This document shows, one piece after another, positions 16,901-25,118 of a DNA stretch of 64,000 nucleotides (positions are counted from its first letter, which is position 1; each line of letters opens with the position of its first letter). Below the pieces are notes generated by a model. That model worked only from the letters and a program-made list of their open reading frames with translations, was not told where the DNA came from and searched no databases. This DNA comes from JBGTBD01 sp041749475 (GTDB lineage Bacteria > Pseudomonadota > Alphaproteobacteria > Rickettsiales > UBA998). The stretch covers positions 6,532-70,531 of the forward strand of contig JBGTBD010000004.1 in assembly GCA_041749475.1 (NCBI GenBank), read 5' to 3'. A program made the translations under genes and the position numbers.

Positions 16901-17405
16901 GAAGTTCGGCAAGGATTACACGAAAGTGAACCTCGCGGGCATCGTGACGGCGGTGAAATACAAAGTCTCCGACAAAGGCCGCTTCGCCTTCGTCCAGCTC
17001 TCCGACCCGTCCGGCGTGTATGAAGTTTCCGTATTTAACGAACAACTCCTCAACAACTCCCGGGAATTGCTTGAGGCAGGGACGCTTGTGCTGATTCATG
17101 CCGAAGGCAAGCGCGACGATTCTGGCCCACGCGTCATCGCGCAGGACATCAAACCCCTGCAGGAGATGACGAAGAACATCCTCAGTAAATCACTGGATAT
17201 TTATCTGGATAGCCCGGAGCCTGTCGCGCGTATTCGTGAACTGATCGGCATCCCCATGCATCGCGGCACGTCCATCGTCTTCCATGTGCCTGTAGGGGAG
17301 TCGCGCGCCGCCAAAATTAAATTGGCGGAACCTTATGAGGTTCCGCCAGAGACTGTCCTTCTTATGAGGACTTTAATCGGTATATCGGATATTATCGAAG
17401 CTTAG
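13914..17405 (+). CDS. dnaE: DNA polymerase III subunit alpha
   Basis: Replicative polymerase catalytic subunit, 1163 residues (full length). The N-terminal PHP domain starts VHLRAHSAYSLLEGA. The polymerase palm has GPGRGSGAASVVAW and the catalytic acids in MPDFDIDFCQDRRDEV. It continues through the fingers and helix-hairpin-helix region (FNKAHAAAYALIGYQTAYLK) to a C-terminal OB fold near VNLAGIVTAVKYKVSDKGR. A perfect 10-bp inverted repeat lies inside the 3' coding end (17323-17348). The stop overlaps by 4 bases the stop of the convergent gene at 17402-18529. Confidence 0.98.
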   Translation: MTGIADSFVHLRAHSAYSLLEGAIKIPKLVKLAKEAEMPALALTDKDNLFGSLEFSGECAKNGVQPIIGIQLSLVPFFQESMSQGTIRASTDQLLLLAKDETGYANLMRIASKSYLASESNDSPLIAYTTLIEHNEGLIALSGGLQGAIGGALCTGNMARAEEALKMISGIFSGRFYLEITRHGLPMERTIEPQLLELAYNHNIPLVATNDIYFAGGIPEYEAHDALLCIAGGRYVGEENRRRLTPEHRFKTAKEMRLLFADLPEAIDNTLLIAQRCAVMSPKRKPILPSFVVAEDGRQLTEAEALREKAWQGLENRLETMVFTPGMTEEERQIKAKPYYERLDFELNVIIQMQYPGYFLIVSDFIIWAKTHNIPVGPGRGSGAASVVAWSLQITDLDPLLYDLVFERFLNPERVSMPDFDIDFCQDRRDEVIRYVQERYGRDRVAQIITFGKLQARAVLRDVGRVLQLPYPVVDRICKLVPNNPAAPVTLQQAIDMEPMLRHAMEHEEGVDKMVEISLQLEGLYRHASTHAAGVVIADRPLDELVALYRDPRSDMPVIQYSMKYAEDAGLVKFDFLGLKTLTVLQTALELIKKRGIEIDLLALPLDDKPTYQLLTRGDTVGIFQFESAGMRDSLRKLKPDCLEDLVALGALYRPGPMDNNIPTYINRKHGREKLDCLHPMLEPVLKETYGVIIYQEQVQKIAQVMAGYTLGGADLLRRAMGKKIKEEMDAQRAKFVEGAQANNVDKSQASFIFDLVAKFAGYGFNKAHAAAYALIGYQTAYLKANYPVEFIAASMTLDMHNTDKLAIFREDAVRLGIDILPPDINKSEASFGVESVEEKLVIRYALGALKGVGLQAMHQLVEERKSNGPLKDIFDVFQRVDSRVLNKRQLESMVRAGVFDSVNPNRKAVYESIEVLMAYSHNLAEERATNQINLFGDATENQTLPALSKSPDWPPLERLEQEFSAVGFYLSAHPLEGYLMTLKKMNVTPSSHLAEKFGKDYTKVNLAGIVTAVKYKVSDKGRFAFVQLSDPSGVYEVSVFNEQLLNNSRELLEAGTLVLIHAEGKRDDSGPRVIAQDIKPLQEMTKNILSKSLDIYLDSPEPVARIRELIGIPMHRGTSIVFHVPVGESRAAKIKLAEPYEVPPETVLLMRTLIGISDIIEA

Positions 17406-18529
17406 ATGCGCCACGCCAGAGCTTTGCCAGTCAGGCCGTGCGTTACGGCAACCAGACCTGCTGCCATCTCACCAGCGCCCATTAAGGATTTAGAGAAGCT
17501 TGCATCTTCTGTCTGACCCGTTTCAGGATTGGTCGAACCCGTGATGCCGACGAGGAGGTTTTTTCCACCATGAACCGTCAAACCAACGCCTACTGCGGTT
17601 TCTAGGGCTTTTAGAGATTTGCCACCGAAGCCAAGCTTCTTACCCGAAGATGGGTTAACGCCTTGACCATAAATCAGGCTCGGCCCTTTTACTAAGGTAC
17701 GTGTCACCCAGTTGGACTCTGCCTTAAGGGCAGTGTTGGCTTTCGTAGCCAGCGAATCGGTGAGTGTATGTAACTGTTTATCGAATACGCCACCAGCACC
17801 CGTGATACCATGTTCCGCGTGCAACAGGTCTTTTGAGTCCAGCTTCAGTTCTTTAAGAACACTTGCCTGCAACGCCTCATCGGTCAATGCAGCTTTGGTG
17901 CTTTTTACAAGTTCATGGTCTCCGGTAAGGCTGGATTTGACAAAATTAACAGCGGCTTCAGGTGCCGCTCCGTTTTTGCCGGCTGCTTCGGAAATGCCAC
18001 CAAAATGCGAACTCAGCGTTTCAATAGAATCTTTCGTGCCTTTGGATTTTGCTCTCAGGTCTGCAATAGCTTTATCCAGCTCTGCTTTGTCGGAAAACAA
18101 GATGCCTTTGTTTTTTGGGGTTTTAGGTTTTTCTTTTGTGGCGATGTGTTGTGCACCATGCTTTTCCAGATAAGCAACAGCGGACTCAGTCACGGCCAAT
18201 TGCTGTGCAGCCGCAGGCAGACTTTTCTCAGCAGTGCCGACAAATGCTTTTGTCGCATCGGCGCGCATAAAGGTATTATCGTCATACTTGCCCAATTCTT
18301 CCGCTGTTTTTGCGAGCGGCTCGGATGGGCTGATAGAAGCAGGTTTCGGAGCAACCTTCTCAGGAGAGTTAGCGCTTGCCTCAGCAGGAGCAGTTGCATC
18401 AGCAGCGTCTTTTTTACGCCCACGAGGTTTTTTGGCTTTTACTTTAGATGCATCGCCTGCCGTTGCATCGGATACGGTAGATGCAGCATCAGGCAGTGTG
18501 TCTGTTGGGGGTATTGTATCTTTAGCCAT
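17402..18529 (-). CDS. Unknown Lys/Ala-rich protein with hydrophobic C-terminus, 375 aa
   Basis: No family recognised. The first 100 residues are low-complexity, rich in Ala, Pro, Lys and Asp, with a basic KAKKPRGRKK patch. The middle is helical and charged. The last about 65 residues (from SGKKLGFGGKSLKALE) are Gly/Ala/Val-rich and could insert into a membrane, with two stretches around VGVGLTVHGGKNLLVGI and MGAGEMAAGLVAVTHGL. There is no N-terminal signal peptide. The start is ATG 18529, four codons inside a slightly longer frame, because GGAG lies 7 bases upstream. This layout (disordered N-terminus, helical middle, hydrophobic tail) is seen in translocated effectors, but that is conjecture. 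Confidence 0.7.
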   Translation of the reverse strand: MAKDTIPPTDTLPDAASTVSDATAGDASKVKAKKPRGRKKDAADATAPAEASANSPEKVAPKPASISPSEPLAKTAEELGKYDDNTFMRADATKAFVGTAEKSLPAAAQQLAVTESAVAYLEKHGAQHIATKEKPKTPKNKGILFSDKAELDKAIADLRAKSKGTKDSIETLSSHFGGISEAAGKNGAAPEAAVNFVKSSLTGDHELVKSTKAALTDEALQASVLKELKLDSKDLLHAEHGITGAGGVFDKQLHTLTDSLATKANTALKAESNWVTRTLVKGPSLIYGQGVNPSSGKKLGFGGKSLKALETAVGVGLTVHGGKNLLVGITGSTNPETGQTEDASFSKSLMGAGEMAAGLVAVTHGLTGKALAWRI

Positions 18530-18721
18530 GTTTTGCTCCATCTGTTAGTGCATTCGTATGATTACATTCTATCAAAGCGCACGCCATTGTGTATGACAGT
18601 TTGGTGAAACTTGGGGTGGAGCGCAAGCGTGGATATGGTGCAATATGCCATATATATCATTCGGTTATTCTGGTAATAAAAAATCCACGATTGTGACAGA
18701 ATCATGACGGTTTCGGTAGGC

Positions 18722-19969
18722 TCACAGCGCCGCCAGTGCTTCTTCAGCGATACCCAGCGCCGTTCCCAGCCCTCGTGCCTTGGTGAGGGTTTCCTGCCAT
18801 TCTTTCAGCGGGTCGGAATCGGCTACGATACCACCACCAACCTGAAATTCATAGCGGCTAGCCTGGAGTATCAGGGTACGGATGACGACGGAGAGTTCGC
18901 ACGCCTCACCCCGCATCCAGCCCAGTGCGCCGCTATATATACCGCGCTCATAGCCTTCTTGTTTACCGCACCATTCCATCGCCGCGATCTTTGGTGCGCC
19001 GGTCATCGACCCTGGGGGGAAGCAGGCTTTGGCGGTGTCGAGTGGTTTCAGCCCCGGCTGCAACTGACCGCTGATCTCGGAGGAAAGGTGCGACAGCGTA
19101 GAAAACTCATCCGCCTCGAACAGCTTATCGACGCTGACGCTACCGGGAACACAGACGCGCGACAGGTCATTGCGCATCAGGTCAACAATCATCAAATTCT
19201 CCGCTCGGTCTTTCTCGGCATGGAGGAAGCCGCCATCCTGTTCTTGCTTTCCTTTAGTCCCCTTAATGGGCCGCGTCAGGATTCGCCCGCCGACATCCGC
19301 GCGCAGGAACAGCTCCGGGCTGGAAGAGAGTACGGCAATATCCGGCCAGCGCAGGAACGCGCTATAGGGCGCAGGGCTGGCCTCACAGAGTTTCAGGAAG
19401 AGTCCGGCGACATCCTCCCCCTCCCACTTGCCGCGGAACTTGCGCGTGATGTTCGCCTGATAGAAATTCCCCTCCCGTATCTGCTCCAATGTCTCCTCGA
19501 CGATGCGAAGATATTCTTGCCTGCTCATAGGGGAGGAGAGGGACGTGATACGCACGGGCTGTAGCGGCATAGGCTCAGCAAGGGCAGGAAACACCCGCTC
19601 ACCGAATTCTTCGATGATGCGCTCCTCATGATCCCACCGCATCACATAACGGAAGCAGGAGAACCGTAATGGCGGGTTGGAGATCGAATGATAGGGCGAG
19701 GTGGAAAGCTTCTCCAGCGCGTGCCGCAACGGATACCCCAGCCAGCCGAACCAGTCCGCCGGGGAGATGGCGAGCGCCTGTTCAAGTCCGGCGAAATCAT
19801 CCCCTTCGATACGCTTCACCTCATCACAGGCCAGCCATGAATACCGCCCCGAATATCCGGTCTTGAGTGAGGAATAGAGAAAGACGCACTCAGGGTAAGC
19901 CGCCGAAGCGGCGCGAAAGCACGTCACGGGGTCGCGCCACGCATGACGTGCTATCGGACCTCTGGGCAA
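18722..19969 (-). CDS. pabB: Aminodeoxychorismate synthase component I
   Basis: Chorismate-binding enzyme of the PabB/TrpE family, 415 residues, aminating chorismate to 4-amino-4-deoxychorismate for p-aminobenzoate. Motifs include EQIREGNFYQANITRKF, LSSSPELFL, RPIKGTKGK, LMRNDLSRVC and the C-terminal PPGSMTGAPK. The PIKGT Lys is typical of PabB and consistent with the folate context. It begins 3 bases after the stop of the DUF2125-like gene, which itself follows pabC, so all three are one operon. The glutaminase partner PabA is not in the window. Confidence 0.93.
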   Translation of the reverse strand: MPRGPIARHAWRDPVTCFRAASAAYPECVFLYSSLKTGYSGRYSWLACDEVKRIEGDDFAGLEQALAISPADWFGWLGYPLRHALEKLSTSPYHSISNPPLRFSCFRYVMRWDHEERIIEEFGERVFPALAEPMPLQPVRITSLSSPMSRQEYLRIVEETLEQIREGNFYQANITRKFRGKWEGEDVAGLFLKLCEASPAPYSAFLRWPDIAVLSSSPELFLRADVGGRILTRPIKGTKGKQEQDGGFLHAEKDRAENLMIVDLMRNDLSRVCVPGSVSVDKLFEADEFSTLSHLSSEISGQLQPGLKPLDTAKACFPPGSMTGAPKIAAMEWCGKQEGYERGIYSGALGWMRGEACELSVVIRTLILQASRYEFQVGGGIVADSDPLKEWQETLTKARGLGTALGIAEEALAAL

Positions 19970-19972
19970 TGA

Positions 19973-21730
19973 TTATTCCTTCGGAAGTGAAGGCGGCGGC
20001 GGTGCGGGTGCTGTCGGCACGCCGCCCTGATCCTGCATCTGCTGCTGTTGCATCTGCATCATGTAGGGCAGGAACGTCTGCAACGCCAGCGACTGTACTT
20101 CCGGGAACGGTTTATCCGATACCAGGATGCTGCCCGCCCCGTCAGAGACGACCGTGATGGTGACATCCTCAGCCGATTCGCCTTTGCCGATGGTGCGGAT
20201 GAAATTCTTCACATCCGCAATCAGCTTTTCGGTGATGGGGAAGACCACGTAATCCTTGTTCAGCATCGCCGCCAGTTCCTGACCGTTCCTGATGTAGGTC
20301 AGCAGGTCGGTCACCAGCGTATCGCATTTGGTGCAGAGGATCGTCATGTTGGCCTTGTTCTCAGGAACCACCATGTCTCCTTTCACATCCAGACCCCACA
20401 GGCTGTGCGAGAGGTTGATGTCCGTAACGTTAAGCGTCCCCGCAGGCGCAGGGTTGCCGGGGACGACCTGTCCCTTGAACCCGCCATCGATGACCAGCTT
20501 GATCGGCCCGACTTTATCAAACGCGGGGATCAGCGTCGCGACTTTGGCTTTGAACGCTTCCGGATCGGGAGCGGTGCTGACGCCCATCACCGCGAGGGCG
20601 ATGGCGTTGCCGCCGCTGAAGAGTTGCTGCGCGACCTGATCGGCTTGCGCCTGCAACGATTCCCCGAAGCCTTGGCTATACTGCATCGACCCGTCCAGCT
20701 TCCAGGTGGAATTAACCTGATTATCCTTGCGCTGATAGGTGAATGCCAATGGCAGGGAGATATCATAAAAATCGTTCTTGAACCGCATGGATGCGATGTT
20801 GAGGTCGACTTCTCCGTCCTTGGCGAAATCGAGATTGCGCGAAGCGGAAAGGGTGTAGGCGATATCCACATCCTGCTTACCCGCCTTGGAGGAAGAGAAG
20901 AGATCGCTCATCGCCATGTTCTCACCCATGCTTTCCGGTGCGCCACGGAACTGCGCAGCGAAGCGGTTGTATGCCTGCTGGTAGGCTTCGCTCATTTGGA
21001 CATCCGTTACCAGCATCATCCCGTGTGATTCAAGCTTCGGCGAGGAAGGGTCGTTGATGAAAATGTTGAACTTGGCTTCGCCCGAAGAAAGCAATGAGTC
21101 GCCGGATTCGGCGTGCGTGATTTCCATCGGTGTACTTACGGTCGTGACTTCGCGCACGCTTTTCAGAAGATCAGTGATTTCCTGCGGATTGGCCAGATTG
21201 AGGTGAGAAAGCAGCTTGCCATCCATCGCGCCTGAGGTAACGACGGTTATCGTTAACGAACCGTCATTGGATTTCCATGGCAATTCGCCTTGCGAATCGC
21301 GGAACACCCCTTCGGAAGCACCTTTGCTGGTGACCGTATAACGGTTGCTGATCGTATTCGCATCGACCATCACCACACCGTTTAGCTTCCACGAGTCTTT
21401 CAGCTTGCCTTCGGCCTTCACCGCTTCCGGTGCGTCCGCATTTAGTTGCGGCGTGCCGGAGAAAAAGACCGAGCGCAATGATTCGGGAGTATACTCAAAC
21501 GCAGGATTTTTAATATTGATGACGAACTTGGTCGGGAAGCCGGTGACGGATACTTCATCATACTGCGCGCTCAATTCCTCTTTCTTGGCGTAATCGGAAT
21601 TATTGATGGTGGCGAACCAGTTTTTAACATTCGCTTCAACGACGCCCGCCTGTTGGAACCAGAATACCGAATATCCTACACCTGCTAGGATTACCAGTAC
21701 GGCCAATACAATCACCACTATCTTCTTCAT
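19973..21730 (-). CDS. DUF2125-like periplasmic protein, 585 aa
   Basis: N-terminal signal anchor (MKKIVVIVLAVLVILAGVG, residues 1-19), then a long beta-rich exported domain and a Gln/Met/Pro-rich tail (MQMQQQQMQD, then a proline run). The features after the anchor (VTGFPTKFVINIKNPAFEY) resemble alphaproteobacterial DUF2125 proteins, which have no assigned function. The start is ATG 21730: the longer frame would add 23 residues before the signal anchor, while AGG/GGAG precedes this ATG. It lies between pabC and pabB with gaps of 22 and 3 bases. Its place in a p-aminobenzoate operon may be historical rather than functional. Confidence 0.85.
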   Translation of the reverse strand: MKKIVVIVLAVLVILAGVGYSVFWFQQAGVVEANVKNWFATINNSDYAKKEELSAQYDEVSVTGFPTKFVINIKNPAFEYTPESLRSVFFSGTPQLNADAPEAVKAEGKLKDSWKLNGVVMVDANTISNRYTVTSKGASEGVFRDSQGELPWKSNDGSLTITVVTSGAMDGKLLSHLNLANPQEITDLLKSVREVTTVSTPMEITHAESGDSLLSSGEAKFNIFINDPSSPKLESHGMMLVTDVQMSEAYQQAYNRFAAQFRGAPESMGENMAMSDLFSSSKAGKQDVDIAYTLSASRNLDFAKDGEVDLNIASMRFKNDFYDISLPLAFTYQRKDNQVNSTWKLDGSMQYSQGFGESLQAQADQVAQQLFSGGNAIALAVMGVSTAPDPEAFKAKVATLIPAFDKVGPIKLVIDGGFKGQVVPGNPAPAGTLNVTDINLSHSLWGLDVKGDMVVPENKANMTILCTKCDTLVTDLLTYIRNGQELAAMLNKDYVVFPITEKLIADVKNFIRTIGKGESAEDVTITVVSDGAGSILVSDKPFPEVQSLALQTFLPYMMQMQQQQMQDQGGVPTAPAPPPPSLPKE

Positions 21731-21752
21731 ACACCTGACTCCAAAAAATTGT

Positions 21753-22643
21753 TTATATCCACCCCAGCGCGTCGTAACGCTCACGCGTTTCGGCCACATC
21801 CGTAGCGATATCCTGTTCGAGCGACATCATATATATTTTTGCAAGCTTGTCGCTATTTTTCCAAACCATGTCGAAATCCTTGATGCCGTGGACGGGGGTG
21901 ACGAGGGAGACGGAGTTGGTAAGGAGAACCCCATCCGCCTTGGCGAGGTCACCCAACGTGTAATACCCTTGCCGGATCGCAAACCCGCTAATATCCATCA
22001 ACCGCTGCCGCATGACACCCGCTAAACACCCCGTGCCCAGATGTGGCGTATAGAGCGTGCGCCCGCGCGACCAGAAGATATTGTGACTGCTGCACTCCGC
22101 TATATACCCACGCACATCAAGTAATATGGAGTCATACACCTCAGCGCGTTCCGCTTCCATACGGGCGAGGGTGGAATTCAACCCTTGTAGATGCTTCACG
22201 TCATTGGGCAACGCGCTCGCCGGAGGTTTCCGCAACCTGGAGATGGAAAGAATAACTTCCTCAGGCGGCGGCGCAGGCAATGTGCGCACCTCACCGATGA
22301 CTGTGGGCTGCGTTCCCTTCATTTCAGGATAAGGCAGATACCCCTTACTGCCTTCCCCCCGCGTCACCGTCAACCGGACGATACCGTCCGTTATCTCATT
22401 AGCATGAATAAGGCTATATATATCCCGCTCTAACTCATCTACTTCCAGCCCTATCTGCAACACTTCCAGCCCGCGCATCAGCCGCTGCATATGGCGGTGG
22501 AACAAGTAGGGAAATCCGTCGCGCACCAGTATGGTCTCGAAAACCCCGTCGCCGAACATCAATCCTCTGTCGCCAATAGGGACAAAAGCTTCCTGACGGG
22601 GAATCAGGCGGTGGTTGAGGAGGACGATATCGCTGCTTGTCAT
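21753..22643 (-). CDS. pabC: Aminodeoxychorismate lyase (class IV PLP enzyme)
   Basis: Fold-type IV pyridoxal-phosphate enzyme, 296 residues, releasing pyruvate from aminodeoxychorismate to give p-aminobenzoate. Seen: GDGVFETILVRDG near the N-terminus, the PLP Lys in DVKHLQGLNSTLARMEAE, the Glu region SSHNIFWSRG, and TGCLAGVMRQRLM. Branched-chain or D-amino acid transaminases share the fold, but co-location with pabB supports PabC. First gene of the pabC-DUF2125-pabB operon, divergent from the genes starting at 22700. Confidence 0.88.
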   Translation of the reverse strand: MTSSDIVLLNHRLIPRQEAFVPIGDRGLMFGDGVFETILVRDGFPYLFHRHMQRLMRGLEVLQIGLEVDELERDIYSLIHANEITDGIVRLTVTRGEGSKGYLPYPEMKGTQPTVIGEVRTLPAPPPEEVILSISRLRKPPASALPNDVKHLQGLNSTLARMEAERAEVYDSILLDVRGYIAECSSHNIFWSRGRTLYTPHLGTGCLAGVMRQRLMDISGFAIRQGYYTLGDLAKADGVLLTNSVSLVTPVHGIKDFDMVWKNSDKLAKIYMMSLEQDIATDVAETRERYDALGWI

Positions 22644-22699
22644 GATAAGTTCATGGAACTGTCACACAGCTTTTACGCTTCATCAACTAAAATAATGGA

Positions 22700-23158
22700 A
22701 TGGCAATCAGCACTGGCGAAATGGCAAAACAGGAAGCGAACGCAGATAAAGGGCGCTTCATCGACCGTGATCTGGAACAGCTCGTCTTCGGATTTATCAA
22801 GGATAGAAGCCGCGTCACCCGTCCCCAACAACGTCATAGACGTGTCGACCGCGCGGAGAGCGCCCCCCACGGCGATCACAACTCTGAGAAGGATGCCCAC
22901 GGAAACCCATGGCGCTCGGTGGAGCGCGTTTACTTCGTCGGGTTCATGCTGACGGATGAAGAATATGACCGCCTGTTCGACCGTTTAGAGATATTACGTG
23001 GTCAGGTCGCCCACATTGTCGATTTCCATGAAGACAACGTTTTCGACCGCCTCGTCGCCGCCGATGTGAACACCGGCAAGCTCGGTGGGCTAGGCTCGCA
23101 ACTCAGTGATTGCGTGCTTGATAAATACAGCTTCGCGAAGCTTTGGGATGACGCCTAA
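22700..23158 (+). CDS. Hypothetical protein, 152 aa
   Basis: No family recognised. Soluble and highly charged, with a His/Arg-rich middle (about 43-70) and a more ordered C-terminal part (VYFVGFMLTDEEYDRLFDRLE) of predicted alternating strand and helix. Codon use fits the genome on this strand. Either ATG 22700 or ATG 22721 could be the start; neither has a strong Shine-Dalgarno. It lies between the pab operon and folB and is oriented with folB, with an 87-base gap. Confidence 0.65.
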   Translation: MAISTGEMAKQEANADKGRFIDRDLEQLVFGFIKDRSRVTRPQQRHRRVDRAESAPHGDHNSEKDAHGNPWRSVERVYFVGFMLTDEEYDRLFDRLEILRGQVAHIVDFHEDNVFDRLVAADVNTGKLGGLGSQLSDCVLDKYSFAKLWDDA

Positions 23159-23245
23159 GCATTTCATTTTATATACCTATGCGGGGCTTGTGGTCTGCTT
23201 AATCCTCTTTACACTATCGGTATAGGCGGCTACATCAGCCCATAG

Positions 23246-23668
23246 ATGACATCCCGTTTCTCCACCGCCCTCACCATCAATCGCCTGCGCCTCGGCGTGA
23301 ATTTAGGGGAAGGGGCCGCCGAACGTGAAAAGGCCCAGCCCGTGGAAGTGGACATCAAGCTTTTTTTCCCCGAGCAGCCCGCCGCCTGCGCCGATGATGG
23401 GCAAGAGTTCCTGTGCTACGACAAGCTGTGCACCGAAATCATTTCCTATGTCGAGACCCGCGAATTTCGTCTTATCGAATTCCTGACGATGGAAATCTAT
23501 GCCCTCACCAAGAAACACATCGCCAACGTCATGCCGGGCGTGAACGCCAACGACACCTGCGTCTGGCTCCGAATCCACAAATGCGTTCCTCCCGTACCCG
23601 CGATCCTCGGCGGAACGAGCTTCACCTATACCGACCTGCCGGAAGGTCTCCATGAGCAGAACGCCTGA
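23246..23668 (+). CDS. folB: Dihydroneopterin aldolase
   Basis: Cleaves 7,8-dihydroneopterin to 6-hydroxymethyl-dihydropterin and glycolaldehyde. The 140-residue protein shows the family pattern of a short unit: INRLRLGVNLGEGAAERE, QPVEVDIKLFF, then CYDKLCTEIISYVETREFRLIEFLTMEIY, where the Glu and Tyr/Lys positions of the pterin site lie. First gene of a tight folB-folK-folP operon; it overlaps folK by 17 bases in another frame. Confidence 0.92.
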   Translation: MTSRFSTALTINRLRLGVNLGEGAAEREKAQPVEVDIKLFFPEQPAACADDGQEFLCYDKLCTEIISYVETREFRLIEFLTMEIYALTKKHIANVMPGVNANDTCVWLRIHKCVPPVPAILGGTSFTYTDLPEGLHEQNA

Positions 23669-24173
23669 ACGTGTCTATCTAGGATTGGGAAGCAACGTCG
23701 GCGTCCGCGCTGCCCAACTCGCCCGCGCCGTCCGCGCGCTGGAAGAACATCAGGATGTCCGGCTCAACGACATCACCCAATCCTCGATATATGAAACCGC
23801 CGCCCTGCTTCCCAAGGACGCACCCCCGGAATGGAATGTGCCGTTCTTCAATCAGGTCATTTCCGGCTACACGCTCCTCTCACCTGAGCAATTACTTACT
23901 GCCATCAAATCCATCGAGCTTGAATTAGGCCGACAGGATCGCGGTCACTGGGGGCCGCGCGAGATCGACATCGACATCATCAGCATGGGCGATAGAACCA
24001 TCATGTCCGCTCATCTTACCGTCCCCCATGCGGAAATGACGTCGCGCGCCTTTGTCCTCGTGCCCCTTGCAGAGATAGCACCTGAATGGGTGCACCCGTA
24101 CGATCAGAAAACCGTGCATGAACTCTGGCTTGCCCTCCCGCCCGAATCCCGCACCCTCAAGAAGATAGCATGA
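23652..24173 (+). CDS. folK: 2-amino-4-hydroxy-6-hydroxymethyldihydropteridine pyrophosphokinase
   Basis: HPPK, 173 residues, transferring pyrophosphate from ATP to the pterin alcohol. The N-terminal YLGLGSNVG and the signature RGHWGPREIDIDIISMG (metal-binding Asp pair) followed by VPHAEMTSRAFVLVPLAEIAP are complete. It starts inside the end of folB and overlaps folP by 4 bases (ATGA), so translation of the three genes is coupled. Confidence 0.96.
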   Translation: MSRTPERVYLGLGSNVGVRAAQLARAVRALEEHQDVRLNDITQSSIYETAALLPKDAPPEWNVPFFNQVISGYTLLSPEQLLTAIKSIELELGRQDRGHWGPREIDIDIISMGDRTIMSAHLTVPHAEMTSRAFVLVPLAEIAPEWVHPYDQKTVHELWLALPPESRTLKKIA

Positions 24174-24967
24174 CGCCGCGCACCGCACTGGTCGGCATCC
24201 TCAACATCACCCCGGATTCGTTTTCGGACGGCGGTGATTTTCTTGATGCACAAAGCGCACTCACCCATGCCGAACAATTACTGCGTGATGGCGCAACCAT
24301 CATCGACATCGGCGCCGAATCCACCCGCCCCGGCGCAGTGCTCCTATCGCCCGAACAGGAATGGACGCGGCTTGCCCCTGTACTGGAGCCGCTCATCGCA
24401 TTAGCCGCCACCCATCATGCCGAAATTAGCCTTGATACTCGCCACCCCGAAACCGCCCGCCGCGCACTGGCGCTCGGTGTCTCGTGGATCAACGATCAAA
24501 GCGGCATTACCTCCCGCGTCATGCGCACCACCCTTGCCAACGCATCCTGTAAAGTCGTGCTGATGCACTCACTCGGTCTTCCCGCCGACCCCAGAAACAC
24601 ATTCCCCGAAGACGCTGACGCCGTACAGCTGATGAAAGATTTTTTCGTCACACGTCTTCGTGATTTGGAAAAAGCAGGCATCGCGCGCGACCGCATCATC
24701 CTCGACCCCGGCATCGGATTCGGGAAGACGGCGGAGCAATCCGTCGCACTATTATCCCGAGTCGATGAACTGCAATCGCTAGGCCTGCCACTCTTCATCG
24801 GCCATTCGCGCAAATCTTTTTTGAAACTCTATTCTGATGCGCCCGCCGCTGAGCGTGATGAGGCGACGCTAGTCTTTTCCGAAGCCCTGATGAAGGCGGG
24901 TGTGGACTATCTCCGTGTACATAATGTGGCGGCACATTTTGCCTTGTTGCAACGGCTCAGTGTTTGA
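24170..24967 (+). CDS. folP: Dihydropteroate synthase
   Basis: Condenses p-aminobenzoate with the pterin pyrophosphate, joining the pab and fol branches encoded side by side here; the sulfonamide target. TIM barrel of 265 residues with VGILNITPDSFSDGGDF, DIGAESTRPGA, LDPGIGFGKT and FIGHSRKSFL. The last gene of folB-folK-folP. About 150 AT-rich bases separate it from the histidine kinase gene. Confidence 0.97.
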   Translation: MTPRTALVGILNITPDSFSDGGDFLDAQSALTHAEQLLRDGATIIDIGAESTRPGAVLLSPEQEWTRLAPVLEPLIALAATHHAEISLDTRHPETARRALALGVSWINDQSGITSRVMRTTLANASCKVVLMHSLGLPADPRNTFPEDADAVQLMKDFFVTRLRDLEKAGIARDRIILDPGIGFGKTAEQSVALLSRVDELQSLGLPLFIGHSRKSFLKLYSDAPAAERDEATLVFSEALMKAGVDYLRVHNVAAHFALLQRLSV

Positions 24968-25118
24968 ATGCAACACATAAAATATTTCCTCTTCATTTTT
25001 TATTAACATACAACATATAGTGATAGAAACTTTCTTCTCAGTGCGCTACCACTCCTAGCAGATACAACAGTTGGTGTGATAAGTCCTTCATACCCGCTAT
25101 TTCTGGAAGGTAGTTCGT

